A stretch of DNA of 64,000 bases, from positions 868,001 to 932,000 of the forward strand of contig NC_018334.1 of NCBI RefSeq assembly GCF_000234665.1. The letters are read 5' to 3'. How positions within the stretch are numbered: position 1 is the stretch's first letter; the number at the start of each line of letters is the position of its first letter. Of this stretch, positions 22,860 to 31,738 are shown in pieces. The position numbers were made by a program, and so were the translations under genes. The notes below the pieces were generated by a model. The model did no database searches. It was not told where the DNA came from and was given only the letters and a program-made list of their open reading frames with translations. The stretch comes from Leishmania mexicana MHOM/GT/2001/U1103. Its lineage: Eukaryota > Euglenozoa > Kinetoplastea > Trypanosomatida > Trypanosomatidae.

Positions 22860-25751
22860 TCAGCCGCGCTGCCGCTCGATCACAGAGTCGACAAACAGAC
22901 GGTCCATCCGGTCCGCAACGGCCTCCTCGCTCAGCTCACGCACAGCGTACTCACGCGCACGACGGCCAACGCGCCGCGCATGCTCCGGGTGCTCCACGAC
23001 GTACTGCATCAGCTCCGCAGTCTTCTCCACGCTCGGGATGGCCATCTTCATGCCTTCCTCGTAGCCGTACGGCGAGTCTGGCGAGATCTCCTCAAGCCCG
23101 TCCACAGGGATGCGGAAGCAAGAGTCGCGCTCCATGAACCGCAGCGGCCCGCTCCACTCCGTGACGAGCACCGGCAGCCCCATCGCCATCGCCTCCACGG
23201 CAGGCAGTCCCCACCCCTCCGCCTTCGTCGGGTACACAAAGGCATCCGCGTTCGCGTACATCTGAACAACCTCAGTCGCGCTTACTTCGCCCGTGACAAT
23301 GATGAGGTGGGGATAGTCCGCTATGGACGTCATCCCCGGCAACGCACCGCCGCGTCCCCATGTCTCGATGAAGTGTAGAACCGAATCACGAGACATACCG
23401 GAAGAATAGCGACGTGTCAGGCGTGTCTTGATCACCAGCGTCGTGCGCTCGCGCAGCTCCGGCGGGGCAGAGGGGCCGAACGCGTCCCAGTACGCCTTCA
23501 GCAGCACGTCCCACCCCTTGCGGTCCTCCCACTTGAAGCTCGAGAAGAACACGTAGCGCTGCAGCCGCTCCTCCTCTGTCAAGCTCGGCCGGTTGTCGCA
23601 CCACGATGTGCTCGCGCACCTACCCATCGCGGGCTGCCGTGCGTAGTTGGCCGGGTCGTACTCGTACACATCCACGGCCTCCGGTACGACACGGATCTTG
23701 TCGGGGCTCACACCGTTGCGGCGGTAGATGGTGGCGAAGAAGTCCGCCGTCGTCCAGATCTCGTCGGCACGTGTCCGCATCGGCACTATCCACTTCTGAT
23801 GGATGTTGGACAGCTCGCTCATGCTGTGCCCGATGTACACCGCAGGGCACTCATGGGACCGGCGCTTGGGGAGTGGGAGGAAACGGTGCGCGCGCGAGTG
23901 CTGGAAGACGAGAGCGGCGCGGCGGTACAGGCGATCGCGGAAAAAGCTCTGGGTCGCCTGGGACGGCACACTTCTGAACAGATCCCCCACGCCCGCGTAT
24001 GCAAGCCGAAGGAGCGTGTCGCCGGATTTCGGGCATGAGCTGTGCCCTCCCATCACACCGATCCCGTAGCGCTCCATCAGCGGACGGATGTATGCCATCG
24101 CCTCGCGGTTCAGCCCGATACAGGGAGCCCTGAAGTCCGTGTGGTACCGGATCACCGGCGGGAGGCAGTTCTGCACCGCAGCACTCCACTTGGCAGAGTG
24201 GTGCGAGTCCTCACCACGACGGCGCCACGGCACGCCCACGCGGCGGCGCTGCAGCTCCGTCACCACGTTGTATGCGGTGTGGCCGTAGTGGTCCAGCAGC
24301 GAGAACACAGGCCGCCGCAGCGAGACGACCGCAGGGAGCGCGCGCACGCCGGCATCGTCGTCGCGCACCACCGCAGCAGCGCGACTGCCCCACACCTGCC
24401 ACGCAGGGTACGCCTCCTGCATCCGCAGCGTCAGCGCCCACCCACCACGGTCCACGGCGCCCATCGCGTGGTCATGGCGCGCACTCACGGCGTCCCTCAC
24501 AGCGGGCACCGACAGCGCGCCCGCAAGCCCGCCAACGGCGTCGTACACGCGGCGGTCGAAGATGCCGCAGTGCAGCGACACGGCGTCCACCACCTCCTCC
24601 CACGACGCGCGCTGGTCCGCAGCGCTGTACCCGCTCAGCCGCCGCGTCAGGTACGGCTGCAGCACCTCGCCGTTGTGCGTCGTCCCTGTCATCCCGCCCT
24701 TGTCCACGACGCGCAGCGAGGCGAGCTCCCTTTCGGTGAGCCGCGGCGATGGGTGGCGCCAGCCGCCGCTGTCGTCACTGTGCTGCAGTATAGTGCACTG
24801 CGCAGCTGCGACGCGGCCGCCGTTGCGCTGCGTTGCCGTGCGCACAAGCGCGTCCAGCAGCCCGGTGCCCTCGTGGCGCGTCTCCAGCGCGTCGTCGGGC
24901 TCCGTGTACGGCATCCACGCCGCACCAAGGAACGACGACAGCACAACGAAGTGCGACCCGGCGCGGCCGCCACGCGTGCGCAGCGCAGCGTCCACGAGCA
25001 CCTCCACCGCTGTGTCCGGCGCCGGCGCTACAGGTGCCACCAGCGTCACACGGTCGCCGAGGCACCGCGCACCGCCCCGCGCGGCACCGCCAAGAGCGGC
25101 GCGCACGGCGTCCATGTTCAGCTCCCACGCGCGCCACAACTGCGCGGGCGTCAGCTCATCACGGGGGCGGCCCTGCAGAAGCACATCACCGCCGCGCAAC
25201 ACGTCATCAGACAGCACGCCACGTACCGCGCCACCGAGCACAGAGGAGGCTGCAGTGGCACCGCTTACAACCACCGCGTGCACCTGGTAGGCAGGGGCCT
25301 GTGTGCTGCTGCTGTCGCTGCGATAGCAAAGAGCCTCCTCCGACTGCACTAGCGGGCCGAGCAAGTTGCTCAGGAACACGTGTTCGGTCGTGTTCCGGGA
25401 AACGGGGTCGCCGCCGTGCAAGAGAGGCATGATCAGAGATACGTTCAGAAGGTTTCCTGAGTGGATGGCGACTGGAGGAGTACGTGGGAGTACCACACCC
25501 GCTATCAGGCCCTGCGAGAGATGATCATCACCGAAGTCGAGGCTGTGGAGCACGAAGGTGATGCATAGGAGCACGAGAGTGAGGAAGGCGAACGCGAGAG
25601 CTCGAAACGTGACGTGCTTTGGAAGTGGAACTCGACGTCGCAGCAGGAGGGACTGAGCAAGAGATGACGACTTCGATGTGCTCGGCTTTGAAGAGCAGCG
25701 GGTGGAAGACGACTTGTGCCTGCTGTTCAGTGTCTTTCTAAGAAGCTGCAT
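22860..25751 (-). CDS. GT4-type glycosyltransferase, copy A (type II membrane protein)
   Basis: A complete 963-residue protein with ATG at 25751. A basic, Ser-rich cytosolic N-terminus is followed by one hydrophobic anchor at about residues 47-70 (FRALAFAFLTLVLLCITFVL), the type II layout of Golgi glycosyltransferases. After a stem (from about residue 103) comes a large unassigned region to about residue 560. The C-terminal 300 residues form a GT-B fold GT4 (glycosyl transferase group 1) domain: WEDRKGWDVLLKAYWDAF near 735 and the EX7E-type motif AEGWGLPAVEAMAMG near 845. It probably transfers a sugar from a nucleotide-sugar donor onto a glycoconjugate; donor and acceptor cannot be told. From residue 103 to the stop it is almost identical to copies B and C, but its first 100 residues and its flanks are unrelated, so a converted tract is likely. 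Confidence 0.88.
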   Translation of the reverse strand: MQLLRKTLNSRHKSSSTRCSSKPSTSKSSSLAQSLLLRRRVPLPKHVTFRALAFAFLTLVLLCITFVLHSLDFGDDHLSQGLIAGVVLPRTPPVAIHSGNLLNVSLIMPLLHGGDPVSRNTTEHVFLSNLLGPLVQSEEALCYRSDSSSTQAPAYQVHAVVVSGATAASSVLGGAVRGVLSDDVLRGGDVLLQGRPRDELTPAQLWRAWELNMDAVRAALGGAARGGARCLGDRVTLVAPVAPAPDTAVEVLVDAALRTRGGRAGSHFVVLSSFLGAAWMPYTEPDDALETRHEGTGLLDALVRTATQRNGGRVAAAQCTILQHSDDSGGWRHPSPRLTERELASLRVVDKGGMTGTTHNGEVLQPYLTRRLSGYSAADQRASWEEVVDAVSLHCGIFDRRVYDAVGGLAGALSVPAVRDAVSARHDHAMGAVDRGGWALTLRMQEAYPAWQVWGSRAAAVVRDDDAGVRALPAVVSLRRPVFSLLDHYGHTAYNVVTELQRRRVGVPWRRRGEDSHHSAKWSAAVQNCLPPVIRYHTDFRAPCIGLNREAMAYIRPLMERYGIGVMGGHSSCPKSGDTLLRLAYAGVGDLFRSVPSQATQSFFRDRLYRRAALVFQHSRAHRFLPLPKRRSHECPAVYIGHSMSELSNIHQKWIVPMRTRADEIWTTADFFATIYRRNGVSPDKIRVVPEAVDVYEYDPANYARQPAMGRCASTSWCDNRPSLTEEERLQRYVFFSSFKWEDRKGWDVLLKAYWDAFGPSAPPELRERTTLVIKTRLTRRYSSGMSRDSVLHFIETWGRGGALPGMTSIADYPHLIIVTGEVSATEVVQMYANADAFVYPTKAEGWGLPAVEAMAMGLPVLVTEWSGPLRFMERDSCFRIPVDGLEEISPDSPYGYEEGMKMAIPSVEKTAELMQYVVEHPEHARRVGRRAREYAVRELSEEAVADRMDRLFVDSVIERQRG

Positions 25752-26087
25752 CGCCTAGCGTGGAGGTGCTCGGGGTGTGGTGCTGGAGTGATGAGGGAGG
25801 CTGAAAAAAGGGATGAGAAAAAGCGCCGCCGAGGGAGGGCGATACAATACAAAGCGCTGGTCGTGCCTCACGTCCCTTCCTGCCGACAAGACAGAACGCA
25901 AAGTCAGCGGTGGAGACGAGATGCAGCCGTGTTCGCCGGATCGTGTCGTGAAGACGTGAGTACGCGGCAAGAGTGGCGGCGGACGGAGGAGGAGAAAAAG
26001 AGGGGACATTAAACGAAAAAAAAAAATTCATCGGCTGCCGCACCACGCCATCAGGGGCGCTCCTCATCACGCGTGGGGAGGGGGCGC
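25752..26087. other. Short spacer upstream of glycosyltransferase copy A
   Basis: Holds the presumed 5' UTR and splice-acceptor region of copy A. The plus strand is purine-rich at about 25790-25835 and 25960-26030. No gene is seen. Confidence 0.5.
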
Positions 26088-26435
26088 GCACACCTCTCCA
26101 GTGCGTGGCATCTCAGGGTTCAGCACACCGACTCTTGGTGGGAAAGCCACGTACACACACCCCTATCTCACCCTGCCCATGCCGAGCCACTTCTGGTGGT
26201 GGCGTGGCCTACTGCCTACGACGTAGCGGGGTCAGAGCGACCTGCGACGGCGAACGCACTTGTGCCATCCGTGTGATGGGCAAGGTGTCAGCGTGGCGGT
26301 GAGGCGGGCGGGCAGAATATGAGGCAGCTGCCGAGCTCCGGTGACTGAGTCGGTGCATAGCTGTAACGCGTGTGTGTGCAGGGCCGCTTCGCACCACGCG
26401 ACGGGGGCCTCTGACAGGCCTGGAGGGGGTGTAGA
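26088..26435 (+). mobile_element. SIDER-like degenerate retroposon, inverted-pair member 1
   Basis: A 348-bp non-coding repeat. It is almost perfectly the reverse complement of 37332-37679; I see about one mismatch in the stretches compared. It is more distantly related to 57940-58354 in the same orientation: shared are GTGGCATC-CAGGG, CTTCTGGTGGTG, CTACGACG and the GATGGGCA stretch. Size, dispersed non-coding location and decay fit the SIDER family of extinct Leishmania retroposons, which sit mainly in 3' UTRs and affect mRNA stability. The SIDER label rests on pattern and memory; I could not verify the 79-bp signature. The glycosyltransferase tandem unit begins at its right edge. Confidence 0.55.
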
Positions 26436-27106
26436 GTTGAGAGGCGGTGCAGGCATGTACATCACACACGGCAGCTTGCAAGGTCTCAGGCAGCCGGCAT
26501 CCTGGGAGTCCGTAAGAGCGTCTGTAGAAGAGCCTGGGAAACGGCAACCGGCAAGACACGCCAAAACGAGCAGCGCGGCCCAAGCACACGTGCTCCCCGT
26601 GTTTCCGACCACTTCCCCCTTGTCACCGTGGCGCCTCTTTCCGCAGCAGCGGCAAGCGCGAGTAGCCCGCTCTACGCTGCGCTCACGCCATCCAGTGAAG
26701 GCGGCTTCACAGACACAGGTCATCAGCGGCGCAAGGCCCCATAAATCCCTCGGCCCAGTGGTCGTTGGCGCATGAATGCGTCCTGTACTGAGAGGAAAGA
26801 TCGTGGGCTGCTTCAACAGTTACTTGCCACATGGCTCGCCAACGTTGGGCCGACAGAGGGACACCCAAGCACGCCTGCCAGCGCGGAGGGGTTATGGAAA
26901 GCAGATACACCACACTCCAAGCCAGCACACGTACGAGGCCTCACAGGCAGTGATGCTCCATCAATACAGGAGAGGAAGCCACCACGCCCACAACCGCCTC
27001 GCACAAAGACCGAGCCAAGAAGGCAGGGCAACAGCAGTGCGGCCCCCATCCGAAACCCAACGCGCTCCGTTGCATGCCCAAGAGAAGCCCACGAGCCGCG
27101 CGTGAC

Positions 27107-30100
27107 TCAGCCGCGCTGCCGCTCGATCACAGAGTCGACAAACAGACGGTCCATCCGGTCCGCAACGGCCTCCTCGCTCAGCTCACGCACAGCGTACTCA
27201 CGCGCACGACGGCCAACGCGCCGCGCATGCTCCGGGTGCTCCACGACGTACCGCATCAGCTCCGCAGTCTTCTCCACGCTCGGGATGGCCATCTTCATGC
27301 CTTCCTCGTACCCGTACGGCGAGTCTGGCGAGATCTCCTCAAGCCCGTCCACAGGGATGCGGAAGCAANNNNNNNNNNNNNNNNNNNNNNNNNNNNNNNN
27401 NNNNNNNNNNNNNNNNNNNNNNNNNNNNNNNNNNNNNNNNNNNNNNNNNNNNNNNNNNNNNNNNNNNNGATGCGGAAGCAAGAGTCGCGCTCCATGAACC
27501 GCAGCGGCCCGCTCCACTCCGTGACGAGCACCGGCAGCCCCATCGCCATCGCCTCCACGGCAGGCAGTCCCCACCCCTCCGCCTTCGTCGGGTACACAAA
27601 GGCATCCGCGTTCGCGTACATCTGAACAACCTCAGTCGCGCTTACTTCGCCCGTGACAATGATGAGGTGGGGATAGTCCGCTATGGACGTCATCCCCGGC
27701 AACGCACCGCCGCGTCCCCATGTCTCGATGAAGTATAAAACCAAATCACGAGACATACCGGGAGAATAGCGACGTGTCAGGCGTGTCTTGATCACCAGCG
27801 TCGTGCGCTCGCGCAGCTCCGGCGGGGCAGAGGGGCCGAACGCGTCCCAGTACGCCTTCAGCAGCACGTCCCACCCCTTGCGGTCCTCCCACTTGAAGCT
27901 CGAGAAGAACACGTAGCGCTGCAGCCGCTCCTCCTCTGTCAAGCTCGGCCGGTTGTCGCACCACGATGTGCTCGCGCACCTACCCATCGCGGGCTGCCGT
28001 GCGTAGTTGGCCGGGTCGTACTCGTACACATCCACGGCCTCCGGTACGACACGGATCTTGTCGGGGCTCACACCGTTGCGGCGGTAGATGGTGGCGAAGA
28101 AGTCCGCCGTCGTCCAGATCTCGTCGGCACGTGTCCGCATCGGCACTATCCACTTCTGATGGATGTTGGACAGCTCGCTCATGCTGTGCCCGATGTACAC
28201 CGCAGGGCACTCATGGAACCGGTGCTTGGGGAGTGGGAAGAAGTGAAGAGGTCCTGAGTGCTGAAAAACGAGGACGGCGCGGCGGTACAGGCGATCGCGG
28301 AAAAAGCTCTGGGTCGCCTGGGACGGCACACTTCTGAACAGATCCCCCACGCCCGCGTATGCAAGCCGAAGGAGCGTGTCGCCGGATTTCGGGCATGAGC
28401 TGCGCCCCTTCCCTCCCATCACACCGATCCCGTAGCGCTCCATCAGCGGACGGATGTATGCCATCGCCTCGCGGTTCAGCCCGATACAGGAAGCGGTGAA
28501 GTCCGTGTGGTACCGGATCACCGGCGGGAGGCAGTTCTGCACCGCAGCACTCCACTTGGCAGAGTGGTGCGAGTCCTCACCACGACGGCGCCACGGCACG
28601 CCCACGCGGCGGCGCTGCAGCTCCGTCACCACGTTGTATGCGGTGTGGCCGTAGTGGTCCAGCAGCGAGAACACAGGCCGCCGCAGCGAGACGACCGCAG
28701 GGAGCGCGCGCACGCCGGCATCGTCGTCGCGCACCACCGCAGCAGCGCGACTGCCCCACACCTGCCACGCAGGGTACGCCTCCTGCATCCGCAGCGTCAG
28801 CGCCCACCCACCACGGTCCACGGCGCCCATCGCGTGATCATGGCGCGCACTCACGGCGTCCCTCACAGCGGGCACCGACAGCGCGCCCGCAAGCCCGCCA
28901 ACGGCGTCGTACACGCGGCGGTCGAAGATGCCGCAGTGCAGCGACACGGCGTCCACCACCTCCTCCCACGACGCGCGCTGGTCCGCAGCGCTGTACCCGC
29001 TCAGCCGCCGCGTCAGGTACGGCTGCAGCACCTCGCCGTTGTGCGTCGTCCCTGTCATCCCGCCCTTGTCCACGACGCGCAGCGAGGCGAGCTCCCTTGC
29101 GGTGAGCCGCGGCGATGGGTGGCGCCAGCCGCCGCTGTCGTCACTGTGCTGCAGTATAGTGCACTGCGCAGCTGCGACGCGGCCGCCGTTGCGCTGCGTT
29201 GCCGTGCGCACAAGCGCGTCCAGCAGCCCGGTGCCCTCGTGGCGCGTCTCCAGCGCGTCGTCGGGCTCCGTGTACGGCATCCACGCCGCACCAAGGAACG
29301 ACGACAGCACAACGAAGTGCGACCCGGCGCGGCCGCCACGCGTGCGCAGCGCAGCGTCCACGAGCACCTCCACCGCTGTGTCCGGCGCCGGCGCTACAGG
29401 TGCCACCAGCGTCACACGGTCGCCGAGGCACCGCGCACCGCCACGCGCGGCACCGCCAAGAGCGGCGCGCACGGCGTCCATGTTCAGCTCCCACGCGCGC
29501 CACGACTGCGCGGGCGTCAGCTCATCACGGGGGCGGCCCTGCAGAAGCACATCACCGCCGCGCAACACGTCATCAGACAGCACGCCACGTACCGCGCCAC
29601 CGAGCACAGAGGAGGCTGCAGTGGCACCGCTTACAACCACCGCGTGCACCTGGTAGGCAGGGGCCTGTGTGCTGCTGCTGTCGCTGCGATAGCATAGAGC
29701 CTCCTCCGACTGCACTAGCGGGTCGAGCAAGTTGCTCAGGAACACGTGTTCGGTCGTGTTCCGGGAAACGGGGTCGCCGCCGTGCAAGAGAGGCATGATC
29801 AGCGACACGTTCGTGAGAGTAATGCGCGGCTCTGGGAGTTGGCTGCCGGTTTGGGGCAGCGGTGTCTCGGTGTCTGTGATGCTGGCGTCCGCACTGGGGA
29901 TCTCGGGTAGGTCGCGAAGACTCGCGAAGAGCGTGAGTGACACAGCAATGAACACCACACCGATAAGGCGCTGACGAAACGGTACGTGGGGTCGGGAAAT
30001 CGTTGCCTGTGGTGCCGTGGCGACACGGGAAGAGCGGAGTGGTGGCGAGCCCGGGCACTGCTCGCTGCCGCTATTGTCCCCAGCCGACCGGTGGCCGGTA

Positions 30101-30123
30101 TTTCGCTGATAGAGGCTCCACAT
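27107..30123 (-). CDS. GT4-type glycosyltransferase, copy B (false gap inside)
   Basis: Same family as 22860-25751: type II membrane protein with a GT4 domain at the C-terminus. The N-terminus (MWSLYQRNTGHRS) and its hydrophobic anchor at about residues 52-68 (RLIGVVFIAVSLTLFASL) differ from copy A and equal copy C as far as C is sequenced. The 100-N gap at 27369-27468 is artificial: the 13 bases before it are repeated right after it. Counting that overlap, the gene is 2904 bp (967 residues) with an open frame to the same C-terminus (VIERQRG) as the other copies. Against A and C, differences cluster in short patches, for example near the sequence after YHTDF and around LVFQHS. It is probably functional. 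Donor and acceptor are unknown; secretory-pathway glycoconjugate synthesis is inferred. Confidence 0.85.
27369..27468. other. Assembly gap (100 N), false
   Basis: Exactly 100 N. The sequence GATGCGGAAGCAA stands on both sides, and copies A and C read straight through it once. The real distance is therefore minus 13 bp; no sequence is missing. Confidence 0.9.
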
Positions 30124-31738
30124 GGTCGGTTTGGATGCCTTTCCGATGCGGTGCGGGCACGCACGAGGTGGAGGAATCGCAGCGCCGGTGGGGCGCCTGT
30201 TAGAGGGCGGGGGACACTAGCTGAGGCCCGTCTGCGAGAAGCGCGATGACGGACGTGCAGCTGAGCGGCAAGGAGAGAATCCTCCGGTGCTGACCCCGGA
30301 TCCGGAGTGGGAGATGTTCGGGTGCGAATGGGCCGGGCACGTGGTTGGAGCGAAAGGGGGAGGCGATGGGAAGCCCGGACCGCCGGCACCAAACAAAAGT
30401 AAAAACACGCACGATATTCGCACGACGTTGAGCGCTCACAGGTGCACACGCACGCGTACACACGGAAAGTTCGGTGAAGCGAACGGCAGGCTCTGGCTTG
30501 CTGTGCTTCCCCCGCTCTCTTCTGCGCTCAGCAGCACACAGGTTCGGCTGAAGGCTAAGACAGCAAGAAATAGCAGCGCGACAGACGTCTCACCTGTGGC
30601 CTCGCGGCTTGCTTTTCGGGCTCTTAGGGATAAGGTGGTGCGAGTTTGTAGGGTGATCAGCATCCTCTCGCTTCCGCGCTTCGGACAGGGAGTCGGCGAC
30701 GCACCGGATGACGCCCCCAACGACGCACGAGGAGCGGTGTAAAAACAAAACAAATCAAATCAAAACAGAGTAAGACGCGAGAGATGCCCACGCACTGACC
30801 ACTCACACACAAACGATCAACCGAAAAGGAGAATACGCAACAACGCGATGCGCGCCTTTGTTCAGGCCACTAACGCGTGAAGATAACAAGAGGAGGCAAG
30901 GTGAGGAGTCAGTGAGGAAAGGGGAGGGGGGAGGGAGGTGCGAGGGACGAGCGCAGACAGTTACGAGCAACAGAAGAAAAACAAAACCGCACAGTGAAAG
31001 GACAGCAACCAGCGCACCGTGCGTGCACCGAAAGGGAGAGGCGAATGGGAGAGAATGAAGGTGTACAGTTGAGAGGCGGTGCAGGCATGTACATCACACA
31101 CGGCAGCTTGCAAGGTCTCAGGCAGTCGGCATCCTGGGAGTCCGTAAGAGCGTCTGTAGAAGAGCCTGGGAAACGGCAACCGGCAAGACACGCCAAAACG
31201 AGCAGCGCGGCCCAAGCACACGTGCTCCCCGTGTTTCCGACCACTTCCCCCTTGTCACCGTGGCGCCTCTTTCCGCAGCAGCGGCAAGCGCGAGTAGCCC
31301 GCTCTACGCTGCGCTCACGCCATCCAGTGAAGGCGGCTTCACAGACACAGGTCATCAGCGGCGCAAGGCCCCATAAATCCCTCGGCCCAGTGGTCGTTGG
31401 CGCATGAATGCGTCCTGTACTGAGAGGAAAGATCGTGGGCTGCTTCAACAGTTACTTGCCACATGGCTCGCCAACGTTGGGCCGACAGAGGGACACCCAA
31501 GCACGCCTGCCAGCGCGGAGGGGTTATGGAAAGCAGATACACCACACTCCAAGCCAGCACACGTACGAGGCCTCACAGGCAGTGATGCTCCATCAATACA
31601 GGAGAGGAAGCCACCACGCCCACAACCGCCTCGCACAAAGACCGAGCCAAGAAGGCAGGGCAACAGCAGTGCGGCCCCCATCCGAAACCCAACGCGCTCC
31701 GTTGCATGCCCAAGAGAAGCCCACGAGCCGCGCGTGAC
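30124..31738. other. Spacer between glycosyltransferase copies B and C
   Basis: 30124-31063 is the upstream flank of copy B, repeated upstream of copy C. 31064-31738 is the downstream flank of copy C, repeated downstream of copy B at 26432-27106. Short open frames in both repeats are conserved only because the DNA is duplicated. No gene is supported. Confidence 0.6.

Larger units (their letters stand above)
26428..31063. repeat. Tandem duplication unit 1 (glycosyltransferase copy B)
   Basis: A segment of about 4.6 kb (copy B with its 3' and 5' flanks) is repeated directly after itself. Sequence from 26428 onward recurs from 31060 at an offset of 4632 bp, and the upstream flank 30124-31063 recurs at 33989-34928. 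The junction shares only GGTG with both outer ends, so the duplication looks microhomology-mediated. The left end coincides with the edge of the SIDER-like repeat at 26088-26435. Confidence 0.85.

Noticed and set aside
24042..25352. 436-codon plus-strand open frame
   Set aside because: Antisense shadow of glycosyltransferase copy A; His/Arg-rich, no domain, and similar shadows occur opposite copies B and C.
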